A DNA stretch of 39,418 nt from Lachnospiraceae bacterium (GCA_014804425.1 JAAUZV010000010.1:13931-53348); one strand, 5' to 3'. Counted from the first letter of the stretch, positions 15,560 through 25,126 are shown. Notes: generated by a model not told the origin, from the letters alone. Numbers and translations: made by a program.

Positions 15560-15611
15560 CCGTACTTCCCCCGTTTTATCCATTCCCTGCCGCGAAGGAA
15601 ACCATTTTCCT

Positions 15612-16283
15612 CTAGTTCTCCGCTCTTTTCCACGTTATCCGCATTGCCCGGCAGATCAGTTCACCCGCGGCAAATGCAAAAAACAGACAGAACATGACAT
15701 AAATACATGCTTCTGTTACTGCAAGCGGCAGGCGGTAACGGTACTGACACGCCGCCGAAGCGTCCCCGATCAGCTCCCCGCCATAAAAATACCGGACATT
15801 TTCTTCGATGCGGTCCAAATGCATCGGACGGTATACCGCTGTGGGACAGATCTCCCCGCCGCCAACCGTCTCCAAAGAAAAATAATAGGTCTCTCCGACG
15901 GTCAGCTTCGCATCCACATCGAACCATTCCCAGCTGTTTGTCACAAGTTCCTCCACCGCGCGCTCACAGACGGCTCGATTTACGCCCTCGCTGTCATAGA
16001 CCGTCAGGCGAAGCTTTCCCTCTCGCGCAGCATCGTCCTGCCGGTTGATCCACACCGCGATCTGCTGCAGCTCCTGCTCCTGCGGCACAAATTCCTGAAT
16101 TGCTTTTTGTGTCTCTGTCAGCGGACCCGACTGCCAATTTTCGTTCGTCGTCGCGCACTTGTGTACTTCCTGTCTGCGAAACTGCGGCGAAAGACACAAA
16201 AACAGCGCAAGCGCGACTCCGATCATGCCCGCAGCCGCCATGACACACAGCTCCATACGACTTCGGTGTTGTCCTTTTTTCAT
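15612..16283 (-). CDS. Membrane-anchored protein with an extracytoplasmic beta-sandwich-like domain
   Basis: A protein of 223 residues with membrane segments at about 13-31 and 187-207 and an outer domain between them. The domain (FVPQEQELQQIAVWI, GKLRLTVYDSEG, SWEWFDVDAKLTVGETYYFSLET) closely follows the first outer domain of the large PTPS-related protein at 17680-20655 in spacing and residues, so the two are paralogous at that level. It starts six bases after the GT39 gene with GGGAGTGAG upstream. It may be an accessory subunit for glycan transfer at the membrane. No named family was recognised. Confidence 0.75.
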   Translation of the reverse strand: MKKGQHRSRMELCVMAAAGMIGVALALFLCLSPQFRRQEVHKCATTNENWQSGPLTETQKAIQEFVPQEQELQQIAVWINRQDDAAREGKLRLTVYDSEGVNRAVCERAVEELVTNSWEWFDVDAKLTVGETYYFSLETVGGGEICPTAVYRPMHLDRIEENVRYFYGGELIGDASAACQYRYRLPLAVTEACIYVMFCLFFAFAAGELICRAMRITWKRAEN

Positions 16284-16289
16284 ACGCGC

Positions 16290-17696
16290 TCACTCCCTGC
16301 TCATCACATAAATCCAAAACTCATTCTGTTCAATCCCGTAATCGCCCACATACGAAATACTCCATCCGTTATCCGCAAGCACCTGCGCATTCGGCATCGG
16401 ATTATACACCGTACACAAAAACCAAATGCGGTCATAATCCGCAGCAAAATTCATATCTTCCATATACACAAGCTGATCGTCATCAAAATAGCATTGGTAT
16501 ATGAAATCATATAATTTATAATTATAAAGAATCACGTCGTTGTCACCCATATTTTCATGAAGCAGGGCAAGCGTTGCGTCTGTATCCGTCGATCGGTATT
16601 CCACGGCATACGTTGCCTGATAGTCCAGTACGAGCAGACATAGGAGCGCCGCCGCAAGAAGCGCGCACGCCTCCCTTGAAAGCCGCGCGAACACGATTGC
16701 CGCAGACAGACAAAGCAGAGGAATGGCAGGCATCACATAACGGATGATGAAGATCGGACGGATCAGTTTCGAAAGCGCGACCCCGGTCACAACGACCAGC
16801 ACCGGTATGAGCAGTGCAAACAGTGCCGCCGCATCACGCCGCCGCTTCCCCCTGTCAGCGATCAGCAGACCGATCAGACCTGCCACGGCAAGCGCAAACA
16901 AAATCTGACACAGCCTTACGACCGCCGGATAGTCCGACGCAAAAATCCACCGGAAATAATCACGGATGACTGCAAGTGTGATCTCGGGAATCCAATAGCT
17001 GTTAGACACGCCCCGGATCTGATACAGAAAATACCGCATCCATGGGATATAAGCGATGCCGGAGCCTGCCGCCATCAAAAGCCACTTCACAAGCGCCTTT
17101 CCCCTTCTGCGGAACGCAAGCGCCAAAAAGAGAAACCCATAGATCCACAGCACGGCGACAAACGCAAAATAGTGAGAATACGCCGCACAGACGCCGCATA
17201 CTCCCATCCAGATAAAACTCATCGTCTTTTCCCTCTCAAATGCATCCCACGCCGCAAGCGCGCATCCCGTCACAAACAGCATGCACCATGCGTACATGCG
17301 CATCTGCACGGCATATTCCATCGTACAGGGAATCGCTGCCACGAGAAGCAGAAACAGGCACGCCGCCCGCGCGCCGAAACGCTTTCTCAAATAGGTAATA
17401 CCCAGCACAAATAAGAGCGCCATCGGCACTACCGATAAAAGCTTCACCATCCAAAAATGCACACCGAACAGCGTCACAAAACATTTGAGGATAAAATAGT
17501 ACAGGGGCGGATGCACGTCCGTCGCCGTATAAGCCGCAATTTCCCCGAATGTATGCTGCCGATTCAAAAGGTCGATCGTGAACGCCTCGTCCGTCCAAAT
17601 ATTCTGATTAAAACACAGGGACACATACAGTCCCGTGATCGCAAGCGCAATGACAGATAAAAAAAGAATCTTCTTTTTTTCAGATACCGTCTGCAT
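16290..17696 (-). CDS. GT39/ArnT-like membrane glycosyltransferase
   Basis: A protein of 468 residues with about ten or more hydrophobic segments. TDEAF at 35-39 and TDVHPPLYYF at 59-68 are the loop motifs of GT-C enzymes of the PMT/ArnT type, in which the Asp/Glu pair is catalytic and the donor is a lipid-phosphate sugar. It would transfer a sugar to an acceptor on the outer face of the membrane. AGGAGG lies eight bases before the ATG. It overlaps the upstream PTPS-related gene by 17 bases. The acceptor is unknown. Confidence 0.85.
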   Translation of the reverse strand: MQTVSEKKKILFLSVIALAITGLYVSLCFNQNIWTDEAFTIDLLNRQHTFGEIAAYTATDVHPPLYYFILKCFVTLFGVHFWMVKLLSVVPMALLFVLGITYLRKRFGARAACLFLLLVAAIPCTMEYAVQMRMYAWCMLFVTGCALAAWDAFEREKTMSFIWMGVCGVCAAYSHYFAFVAVLWIYGFLFLALAFRRRGKALVKWLLMAAGSGIAYIPWMRYFLYQIRGVSNSYWIPEITLAVIRDYFRWIFASDYPAVVRLCQILFALAVAGLIGLLIADRGKRRRDAAALFALLIPVLVVVTGVALSKLIRPIFIIRYVMPAIPLLCLSAAIVFARLSREACALLAAALLCLLVLDYQATYAVEYRSTDTDATLALLHENMGDNDVILYNYKLYDFIYQCYFDDDQLVYMEDMNFAADYDRIWFLCTVYNPMPNAQVLADNGWSISYVGDYGIEQNEFWIYVMSRE

Positions 17697-20655
17697 CCTG
17701 TTCTCCTCCTACATCCTTCCTAAGCGCTCCCCTCTTTTTTCCCCCTGCGCGCAAAAGGCACGGGCGCAGTGAAAACCAGCACACATAGCCTGCGGCGGCA
17801 AGAATGGAAATGACCGTTGCCAATACAAAAATCGGCTTTTGGTGGAACGACAGCGTCACGGTATGTCTCTCACCGTCTCCGATCGTCGTAAAGGATACCA
17901 GCTGATCCTCATTCGGTTCGATCGCAACCGTCCTCCCCAGCTCATCCTCTGCGCGGTAGCCGTCGTAACACTGTACGGGCAACACGATCCACGCCTTCTT
18001 CGATGATGCCGTATAGGAAACGGTCGTGGTCGTCCCCTTGCGCCGATAGCTTTCGATCGTGACCTCATTCGCATCCGATATGCGGATCGCGTCGGGAATC
18101 AGCACGGCATCCGTGAGTCCTTCCCTGCGCCACTCATACGGATAAACGATCGTGTTAACTCCTTTCGGCACACCGATAATCTTGCTCTCATGCCCCTCGG
18201 TGTAAACTGCCGTATAATCCTCGTATGCGAAATCCTCCTCCTGATACCTTGTCGCGGACAACAGGCAGATCGCACACAGCACAATCGCCATACTCCGCGC
18301 ACAACGCGACAGGCGTGCGCAGTCAAACAGCGCAATGCTTCCCGCAATAATGAAAAATGCACTCGATAAACCAAGCAGCCGCCACGGAAATTGGATAGTG
18401 CTGAACAAACTTTCAAAAATGGAAAGCCGCATAAATTCCCACGCGCCGAACTGCCCCGACAAAAGAAAGAGACAGACAAATCCCGCTAGCGTGAGAAACT
18501 GAAGGTAACGTACGAACTCCCCGGGGATCTCCTCCTGCTCGGGCGATGCCGCACGCTGTCTTGTCAAAAGCCAAAAAGCAGCAATCCCGGCACAGAGTAC
18601 AACAGGGAGCCCCAGCGCAAGGGAACGGTAATTCCCCGCTGTGTTTACCCCCGCAATGCCGGAAAGCCGGATCGACCATTCGCTGTAGGTACTATAGTCT
18701 AACGTGCTTGTCCACAGATCACCCTTGCTGTAATAGGAAAGGAACGGCAGCAAAAACCACAGGTTCAAAAGCACGGTCATCAATGCCGCCTTACCAATCT
18801 CTAAGAAGCGTCTCTCCTTCCACACACGGGATAAAAACAGCATGCCCCCGATCACGCATAACATTCCCCCGAACGTCACGCTTAAAATATGCGTCTGAAA
18901 AAGTCCCGTCATACCGAGCGCCAGCATCCACCATTTTTTACGTCTTCCCGCAAGCACATGATAAAGCCCGGCGATCAGCAGAGGCAAAAATGTCATCGCA
19001 AGCGCTTCCCCGACCGCACCGCGCGCATAAACGTTCGTATACCGGTACGGACAGCATGTATACAAAATCGCCGCCATTAACGCCGCCTTCGTTGACGGAT
19101 ACATGGATCTCACCGAATGGTAAGTTATAAACGCGGTAAGAACGGCAAAAAGGAATATCAGTGTTTTATAAGACGCTGCGATCGAGACGCCGAACAGCCG
19201 GATGACTGCCGGAATATATAAAAACAAATACGGATACATACAGTTCAGATAACCGTACCCTTTCAGCCCCTCCGGATAAACAAATACCGGAAACTGTCCG
19301 TCACGCATCCCGTCCTTAATGCCCTCTATCCGGATCAAATGATAACAGAGATCATCTCCCCACGGCAGACTGCCATGCAGATATGGTAAAAAAGAAAACA
19401 ACGCGACTGCCATCAGCACAACACTGACTGCCCGCTTACGTTTAGCCGCCGCAGCCTCCTCCGGCATTTGAATCAGTCGTCTTTTTTGATATAGGGCATA
19501 TCCCGCAAACGCCAGACTGATGACACTGAATACAATGGCATAATACCCCGCATCCCGATAGAATACCGTATCCGCATGCAGCGACAGAGAATTTGCCAAA
19601 AAATAACCGACTCCGCCATACCAATATTCAATACGGATCTCCTGGCTGTCATGATCTAACGTAAACGGTATCTCAACATAATTCTCGTCTTCCGAAAGCA
19701 GTTCTTCAACAATGATCTTACCATTATCCGTAACGACCAGCTTGTTCGTTCCTGTTTCCGCCGTATAAGCCGCTCCGATATAGTAACTGCCCTCATCTAA
19801 TACATAAGTGTCCATGGACGCCCATGCGCCGCAGTAACCCGAGCCTTCCCCGATGACAAGATAATCCCACTCCGCCGCTCCAATGTCATGCCTGAGCTCA
19901 CTCCCGTTCATCCGCAGAGGCTTTGCACTCTCATCCGCAACCAAAATCAGCATGATGCCAATCGTCAGAAAGCAAAGAAAACGGTACACACCGCCGAAGG
20001 ACAATAACTGCGCGCCCTCCTCTTTTCTGCGAATGCCAAATAAAAGCAGCATTGCCACAAATAATATAGAGATGTCATATACCAGCACCGTTTTGCCCGC
20101 AGTACGGCCGGTATACCTTAGGCGTATCGGGATTCTTTTTGTCACCTCGGTCTCATCCATCAGCGAAAATTCCCCCACCTCCTCGGGTCCGATCGCATCC
20201 GAACCGCCAAACACACACGGTACCCCGTCCGAGCTTCCGTAGGTCGCCAGCACAAAATGATACTCCTCGGTCAGGCTCAGCTCCGCGTTCACCTCAAATT
20301 CAAAATATTCATTATTTTTTATTTCCGTACAATCTATGCGTTGTCTCGCAATCTGCTCTTCCTCAGAGTCATACAGCGCGAACAATAATGTTCCATCCAC
20401 GATGTTCCTGTTCTGCGTACTGAACCTGATGCCGATGCTCTCAAGCTGCCGATGCGCAGGAATAAAGCTTCCGCTTAATGAATTGCCGTTTTCCACTCCG
20501 ATATACGGATAGACCTGCTCGTCCACACTTTCACTCACATACTCGCTGTGTCCGATCAGCCCCAACGGATATACACCGAGGCACAGCAGGCATGCCAAAA
20601 GAAAAACGACATGCTCTCCCCAGCTTTTTTTCATAACACTCCAAAATGCTTTCAT
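17680..20655 (-). CDS. Large membrane protein, PTPS-related/YfhO-like family
   Basis: A protein of about 991 residues. After an N-terminal membrane segment, residues of about 40-190 form an outer beta-rich domain like that of the small protein at 15612-16283. A second beta-rich outer domain covers about 240-370. The polytopic part contains GDDLCYHLIRIEGIKDGMRDG and YPYLFLYIPAVIRLFG, typical of the bacterial membrane family called 6-pyruvoyl-tetrahydropterin-synthase-related. Members are thought to be GT-C-like glycan enzymes, not pterin enzymes. ATG 20655 has AGGGA close upstream; the longer TTG start at 20691 lacks one, and ATG 20634 with GGAG is also possible. It overlaps the SRP RNA region closely but not its 3' end. 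Confidence 0.8.
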   Translation of the reverse strand: MKAFWSVMKKSWGEHVVFLLACLLCLGVYPLGLIGHSEYVSESVDEQVYPYIGVENGNSLSGSFIPAHRQLESIGIRFSTQNRNIVDGTLLFALYDSEEEQIARQRIDCTEIKNNEYFEFEVNAELSLTEEYHFVLATYGSSDGVPCVFGGSDAIGPEEVGEFSLMDETEVTKRIPIRLRYTGRTAGKTVLVYDISILFVAMLLLFGIRRKEEGAQLLSFGGVYRFLCFLTIGIMLILVADESAKPLRMNGSELRHDIGAAEWDYLVIGEGSGYCGAWASMDTYVLDEGSYYIGAAYTAETGTNKLVVTDNGKIIVEELLSEDENYVEIPFTLDHDSQEIRIEYWYGGVGYFLANSLSLHADTVFYRDAGYYAIVFSVISLAFAGYALYQKRRLIQMPEEAAAAKRKRAVSVVLMAVALFSFLPYLHGSLPWGDDLCYHLIRIEGIKDGMRDGQFPVFVYPEGLKGYGYLNCMYPYLFLYIPAVIRLFGVSIAASYKTLIFLFAVLTAFITYHSVRSMYPSTKAALMAAILYTCCPYRYTNVYARGAVGEALAMTFLPLLIAGLYHVLAGRRKKWWMLALGMTGLFQTHILSVTFGGMLCVIGGMLFLSRVWKERRFLEIGKAALMTVLLNLWFLLPFLSYYSKGDLWTSTLDYSTYSEWSIRLSGIAGVNTAGNYRSLALGLPVVLCAGIAAFWLLTRQRAASPEQEEIPGEFVRYLQFLTLAGFVCLFLLSGQFGAWEFMRLSIFESLFSTIQFPWRLLGLSSAFFIIAGSIALFDCARLSRCARSMAIVLCAICLLSATRYQEEDFAYEDYTAVYTEGHESKIIGVPKGVNTIVYPYEWRREGLTDAVLIPDAIRISDANEVTIESYRRKGTTTTVSYTASSKKAWIVLPVQCYDGYRAEDELGRTVAIEPNEDQLVSFTTIGDGERHTVTLSFHQKPIFVLATVISILAAAGYVCWFSLRPCLLRAGGKKRGALRKDVGGEQDADGI

Positions 20656-20744
20656 AGGTTCCCTCATATACTTTTGTATAATTTCGCTCAAGCATCGTAT
20701 CGTCCGCCCAAAGCATCCGCCTTTTCCGTTGACAGGGCAGATAC

Positions 20745-20940
20745 AAAAATGCTCCTGATGAAACCCGCATACGTTACCTTGACAGTTAGCTCAGCCCCGG
20801 CGCTCCTACGGCACATGAGGGTATCTGCTTAGTGCTGCTTTGTTCCCAACCTGACACGATTCGCAGTTCTCATTGCGCAGGACCAAAACGTCAACGCCAC
20901 TTATCAAGGGCAGCTATACGGGCTTCATCAGAAGCATCGC
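20745..20940 (-). ncRNA. ffs: Signal recognition particle RNA, large Gram-positive type
   Basis: The minus strand contains TGTCAGG, TTGGGAACAAAGCAGC and ACTAAGCAGATA, the conserved helix 8 region that binds Ffh, followed by a GTGCCGTAGGAGCGCCGGG segment like that of Bacillus and Clostridium SRP RNAs. The ends pair through a long helix: bases 20916-20937 with 20750-20771, with several G-T pairs. The closing helix runs directly into TTTTT at 20745-20749, which would serve as terminator. The length is about 196 bases, so it includes an Alu-type domain. It lies directly after tadA, as in many Firmicutes, though dnaX does not follow here. Confidence 0.85.
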
Positions 20941-20946
20941 ATTGCA

Positions 20947-20975
20947 AGTATATCGGTTTTACACACATTTGTCAA
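20947..20975 (-). promoter_or_regulatory. SRP RNA promoter
   Basis: On the minus strand TTGACA (20970-20975) and TATACT (20947-20952) are separated by exactly 17 bases. Transcription is expected near 20940, where the closing helix of the SRP RNA begins. The -35 lies inside the last codons of tadA. Confidence 0.85.
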
Positions 20976-21471
20976 TACCGCGCCGCTTTTCCTCCTTATT
21001 GCGGATACGCAGCTCCTTAAAAAAACAAGTCAAAAGCGCGCTGCACTCTTCCTCCAGCACTCCCCGGGTGACACTCACCTGATGGTTGAATTCCGGCATG
21101 TCAAGAATGTTGAGAATGGAGCCCGCACACCCGGCTTTCGGATTCATGCATGCCATGACAACGCGCGGGATACGCGCCTGCACAATCGCTCCGGCGCACA
21201 TTTGGCAGGGTTCCAGCGTCACATAGAGCGTGCACTCCTCCAGGCGCCAGTCGCCGACCTTGCGGCTTGCTTTTTTGATCGCCGTAAGCTCCGCATGGGA
21301 AAGCGTGCTCTTGTCCGTATTCCGGCGGTTATAGCCTCTGGCAATGATCCTGTCTTCATATACAATGACACAGCCGATCGGCACCTCTCCGAGCGCATAT
21401 GCTTTTTTCGCTTCACCAAGCGCCGCGCGCATGTATTTCATATCCTGTTCGGCCACGTTTCTCACTCCCAT
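20959..21471 (-). CDS. tadA: tRNA-specific adenosine deaminase
   Basis: A protein of 170 residues that converts A34 to inosine in the wobble position of tRNA-Arg. The zinc site is complete: H59 and catalytic E61 in SHAELTAI, C89 and C92 in EPCQMCAGAI. MKYMRAALGEAKKAYALGEVPIGCVIV is the typical N-terminal helix and strand. The ATG at 21471 has no clear ribosome site; the GTG at 21456 has GGGAG eight bases upstream and may be the real start, removing five residues. The C-terminus ends in a basic tail. The SRP RNA follows immediately. Confidence 0.92.
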   Translation of the reverse strand: MGVRNVAEQDMKYMRAALGEAKKAYALGEVPIGCVIVYEDRIIARGYNRRNTDKSTLSHAELTAIKKASRKVGDWRLEECTLYVTLEPCQMCAGAIVQARIPRVVMACMNPKAGCAGSILNILDMPEFNHQVSVTRGVLEEECSALLTCFFKELRIRNKEEKRRGIDKCV

Positions 21472-21558
21472 GCTTTTGTTTGATACCGCGCGTCCCGCCT
21501 CACTAACACGCTTTTTTATATGCTAATTATATACCTTTTCACGGTCATTCCGCAATGC

Positions 21559-22719
21559 TTATATCCCAACCTCCATCATATAATAACCAAACCGGTCGCG
21601 GTTCTCTTTCTGCTCCTTCGGCGCTTCGGCGCGCTCAAAACCGACGAAGCCGAACATCGCCGCTGCGATCCGCTCCTGCTCATGCATGATCCCCGGTACC
21701 CCGATATAATATTTGTCAGGATATTTCCCAAGCAGAATATAGTTATAATTATAATAACCATGCAGCAAAAAGCTATTACGCACAAGGTTTTGATATTCCT
21801 GCCGAAGTACCACAAAATCCACGGGCGTGATTTTTATAAAATCCACATCATCCCCGATCGGATGCACGGTCGGGTAAATGCTGCACAGCTGTTTCCATTT
21901 ATCATCTGACAAGGCTGTCACATGCCGTTCGTGCTGTCTGCGTGCCTCCGCATTCTGCGGATACGTCAGCACAACTGTTTTTTTGCCCCTCCCCGCTTCC
22001 GGTTCTTTATTCTTTTTTACTTCCGGTTCCCTTTCTTCCTGCGCGTTTTCCTCCGCCCTCTCGCTCTGTTGTTCTGTCATACGCACAGCGGTTTCCGGCT
22101 CCTCCGCCATCCCCGAATCCACTCCCGGCATTCCGTCCTGTCTCTGCGTCGTCCCGGCATCCGCTTTCGGCTTCCCGTCCTGTCTCTGCATCGTCCCGGC
22201 ATCCGCTTTCGGCTTCCCGCCCTGTCTCTGCGTTGTCCCGGTATCCGCTTTCGGCTTCCCGTCCGTTCTTTCCGTCGTCCCGGAAGCGATATCCTGCACA
22301 GATCCCTCTGTCAGCTGTAACACAGCCTGCTCCATGCTCATCGGGCGCACAGCTTCCGTCTGCTCTGCTGTTTCTGTGTCTTCCTGCTTTGGGGTCTCAC
22401 GCATCTTCGGCAGCCGACAGATACCATAGACCTCCCCTGATGCCTGGAACAGCAGGCTTTCCTCGTTCCCCTCCAACGGCATCCAGTCAAATGAGGCACT
22501 TCCTTTTCCGTGAATAATCGCGATATTCTGAATCGTTGTACGCGGCCGTCCTCCTGTGCGCTCCAACACTGCCGTCACAAGCGTTTGTCTGTCCATATGG
22601 CAGAGGTTCACGCCGAAGCGATACCGATTCTCATCCCACTCCATGCGTACATGTCCCATATTTCCGCATTTCACACCATTTCTATATAAGTCAATATAGC
22701 ATATTTTTTGCTCATACAT
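21559..22719 (-). CDS. DUF6128-like protein with 14-residue tandem repeats
   Basis: A protein of 386 residues. The N-terminal 105 residues (ICYIDLYRNGVKCGNMGHVR, HGKGSASFDWMPLEG, YGICRLPKM) and the C-terminal 130 residues (WKQLCSIYPTVHPIGDDVDFIKITPVDFVVL, LLGKYPDKYYIGVPGIMHEQERIAAAMFGF) look like two ordered domains conserved in Lachnospiraceae. Between them is a low-complexity linker with four 14-residue repeats and then a charged Glu/Lys stretch. There is no signal peptide or membrane segment. Its function is unknown; the family name is from memory of similar Lachnospiraceae proteins. Confidence 0.72.
   Translation of the reverse strand: MYEQKICYIDLYRNGVKCGNMGHVRMEWDENRYRFGVNLCHMDRQTLVTAVLERTGGRPRTTIQNIAIIHGKGSASFDWMPLEGNEESLLFQASGEVYGICRLPKMRETPKQEDTETAEQTEAVRPMSMEQAVLQLTEGSVQDIASGTTERTDGKPKADTGTTQRQGGKPKADAGTMQRQDGKPKADAGTTQRQDGMPGVDSGMAEEPETAVRMTEQQSERAEENAQEEREPEVKKNKEPEAGRGKKTVVLTYPQNAEARRQHERHVTALSDDKWKQLCSIYPTVHPIGDDVDFIKITPVDFVVLRQEYQNLVRNSFLLHGYYNYNYILLGKYPDKYYIGVPGIMHEQERIAAAMFGFVGFERAEAPKEQKENRDRFGYYMMEVGI
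22112..22279 (-). repeat. Four in-frame 42-bp tandem repeats
   Basis: Units start at 22112, 22154, 22196 and 22238. They encode the 14-residue pattern TTxRxxGxPxxDxG; the middle two are nearly identical. The length is a multiple of three, so copy number could change without breaking the protein. Confidence 0.9.
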
Positions 22720-22790
22720 AACAAAGCACCCCCCACAGAACTATTAACATTCTATGAGCGGCGCTTTTATTTTATGAACACAACTTTCCG

Positions 22791-23876
22791 CTATCCCACA
22801 GAATCCAGATAACGCATATAATTCACAACCATCAGTGCAATCTCAAGCGTCATGGCGTCATCAAACACACGAATATCGAGCCCCGTTGCCTTTTGCAGTT
22901 TCTCAATACGGTAAACAAGCGTATTCCGATGCACAAAAAGCTGTCTCGACGTTTCCGACACATTCAGATTATTTTCGAAAAACTTATGGACCGTCGTCAA
23001 TGTCTCCTCATCCAGCTCTTCAGGAATCTGATCGCCAAAAATTTCCTTCACAAAAATCTGGCACAGGCTGACCGGAAGCTGATAGATCAAGCGGCCGATT
23101 CCGAGCGTCGCATATGAAACAAGCTTCCGCTCCACATAGAAAATCTTTCCGACATCCATCGCCATTCGGGCTTCTTTGTACGACTTCGAAACATCTTTCA
23201 GATGATTGACAGGATTGCCATACGCAACGCGCACATTCGCCAGCGCTTCCGTATTCATCATATCAACGATCGTAGAGGCGATGTTCTCCATCTGCTCCGC
23301 CTGATTATCCGGCTCCAGCGCCTTGATCAGTACGATACTGTTTGCATCCACCGACGTGACATAATCGCCCGACTGCACACTGAACAGACCGCGCAGCATC
23401 TCGCTCGCCTCGGAATTTTTCTCGGACTGGATCTCGATCAAAAATATCGTCCGTACCATCTCAATATCAATATGCAGCTTTTTGGCACGGTTAAAAATAT
23501 CCACCAAAAGCAGATTATCCAACAGCAGACTTTGAAAAAAATTATTGCGGTCAAAGCGCTCTTTATAAGCGATCATCAGATTTTTAATCTGACTCACCGC
23601 GATTTTTCCCATCACATAGGTATCCGTACCGCTCCCCTTCGCGATCAGAATATACGCGATCTCGCCATCATCCACGATCTTTAATAAATGACTGTTCCCT
23701 ATGATCTGAGAATCCGCCGGCGAGGCAATAAATGAGGAAAGGATCGCCGGATCGCCCGCAATTTCCGTATTTGTTGTCGCCACACACTCTCCGTTTATCT
23801 CAAAAACTGCAAATTCCACCTTTGTCAGAACGTGTAACTCATCTATACTCGTCTGAATGATCTGATTTGTTATCAT
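22791..23876 (-). CDS. CdaR/PucR-family transcriptional regulator
   Basis: A protein of 361 residues. The first 110 residues resemble the sugar-diacid-recognition domain, the middle has the degenerate GGDEF-like fold of CdaR proteins (VRVAYGNPVNHLKDVSKSYKEARMAMDVG), and the end is the PucR-type helix-turn-helix NNLNVSETSRQLFVHRNTLVYRIEKLQKATGLDIR. ATG 23876 with GGAGG six bases upstream is preferred to the TTG at 23888. It follows the sugar ABC ATPase on the same strand beyond a terminator, so it may control sugar uptake genes. The effector is unknown. Confidence 0.87.
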   Translation of the reverse strand: MITNQIIQTSIDELHVLTKVEFAVFEINGECVATTNTEIAGDPAILSSFIASPADSQIIGNSHLLKIVDDGEIAYILIAKGSGTDTYVMGKIAVSQIKNLMIAYKERFDRNNFFQSLLLDNLLLVDIFNRAKKLHIDIEMVRTIFLIEIQSEKNSEASEMLRGLFSVQSGDYVTSVDANSIVLIKALEPDNQAEQMENIASTIVDMMNTEALANVRVAYGNPVNHLKDVSKSYKEARMAMDVGKIFYVERKLVSYATLGIGRLIYQLPVSLCQIFVKEIFGDQIPEELDEETLTTVHKFFENNLNVSETSRQLFVHRNTLVYRIEKLQKATGLDIRVFDDAMTLEIALMVVNYMRYLDSVG

Positions 23877-23965
23877 TCTTTCCTCCAATCATCCCCTGCC
23901 GCAAAAACTTACTGTTAATCCCATATCACCGTAAGCGGCGGACAACAAATTCCGATAATGATTTG

Positions 23966-23995
23966 TAAAAAGGGAGATGCCCAAGAGCATCTCCC
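23966..23995 (-). terminator. Terminator of the ABC ATPase gene
   Basis: GGGAGATGC (23972-23980) pairs with GCATCTCCC (23987-23995) around a six-base loop, and on the minus strand is followed by TTTTT (23967-23971). Confidence 0.85.
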
Positions 23996-24013
23996 TCACC
24001 CATTCTACCGTGA

Positions 24014-25126
24014 TTAGTTGGTAATAATCATCTCTGTCTCTTTGTCAAATACGTGAATCTTCTCAACGTCGATTGCGAACTTCACAACATCACCCGGTCT
24101 TGCTGTCGTTCTCGGATCAACACGGGCGGTCATCGTGAACTCCTCTAAGTCGAAGTATAAGAATACTTCTGCACCTAAGAGCTCGTATACGTTGATCGTG
24201 GATTCAAATACCGCATTCGGAGCAGCCTCGATCATCATCTCGGAATCATATACATCCTCAGGACGGATACCGAATGTAACGGTCTTGCCCTCATAACCGC
24301 CATCGATCACCTTCTTGGACTTTGCCGGAGGAAGCGGAATCGTATGTCCTGCAACCTTTAAGGATGCAATATCACCGTTTACTTCAACAACCGCGTCAAG
24401 GAAGTTCATCTGCGGGGAACCCATGAATCCTGCAACGAACAGGTTCTGCGGCTTCTCATACAGATTCTGCGGTGTATCAACCTGCTGAATGACACCGTCC
24501 TTCATAACAACGATTCTCGTACCAAGCGTCATAGCCTCGGTCTGATCATGTGTTACGTAGATAATCGTCGTGCCCAGTCTCCGATGCAGCTTCGCAATCT
24601 CAGTACGCATCTGCACACGCAGCTTCGCATCCAAGTTGGAAAGCGGCTCATCCATCAGGAATACTTTCGGGTTACGGACAATTGCACGTCCCATCGCAAC
24701 ACGCTGTCTCTGACCACCGGAAAGAGCCTTCGGCTTACGGTCAAGCAATGCAGTCAGGTCAAGGATCTTTGCTGCTTCCTTTACCATCTTGTCGATCTCA
24801 TCCTTCGGCACTTTTCTCAGCTTTAAGCCGAATGCCATGTTGTCATATACGGACATGTGAGGATACAATGCGTAGTTCTGGAATACCATCGCGATATCTC
24901 TGTCCTTCGGCTCAACATCGTTTACAACTCTGTCGCCGATTCTCAGTTCGCCGGAGCTGATGTCCTCCAAACCGGCGATCATACGAAGTGTCGTGGACTT
25001 ACCACATCCGGAAGGTCCTACGAAAATAATAAACTCCTGATCTGCAATCTCAAGGTTAAAGTTCTTTACTGCTTCAAATCCATTCGGATATACCTTGCAG
25101 ATGTCTTTTAATGATAAACTTGCCAT
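24014..25126 (-). CDS. ugpC: MsmK/UgpC-type sugar ABC transporter ATPase
   Basis: A protein of 370 residues. The Walker A motif GPSGCGKST is near 38-46, the signature LSGGQRQRVAMGRA near 133-146, Walker B VFLMDEPLSNLDAKLR follows, and the switch His is in IYVTHDQTEAMTLG. The C-terminal TOBE domain has FGIRPEDVYDSEM. This class energises several sugar importers from one locus, which fits its position with no permease genes alongside. ATG 25126 with GGAGG at seven bases is preferred to ATG 25132. Codon choice is more restricted than in neighbours, consistent with strong expression. Confidence 0.9.
   Translation of the reverse strand: MASLSLKDICKVYPNGFEAVKNFNLEIADQEFIIFVGPSGCGKSTTLRMIAGLEDISSGELRIGDRVVNDVEPKDRDIAMVFQNYALYPHMSVYDNMAFGLKLRKVPKDEIDKMVKEAAKILDLTALLDRKPKALSGGQRQRVAMGRAIVRNPKVFLMDEPLSNLDAKLRVQMRTEIAKLHRRLGTTIIYVTHDQTEAMTLGTRIVVMKDGVIQQVDTPQNLYEKPQNLFVAGFMGSPQMNFLDAVVEVNGDIASLKVAGHTIPLPPAKSKKVIDGGYEGKTVTFGIRPEDVYDSEMMIEAAPNAVFESTINVYELLGAEVFLYFDLEEFTMTARVDPRTTARPGDVVKFAIDVEKIHVFDKETEMIITN

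Noticed and set aside
22112-22279. Possible CRISPR array
   Set aside because: The 42-bp units are contiguous with no spacers and are in frame within a coding gene.
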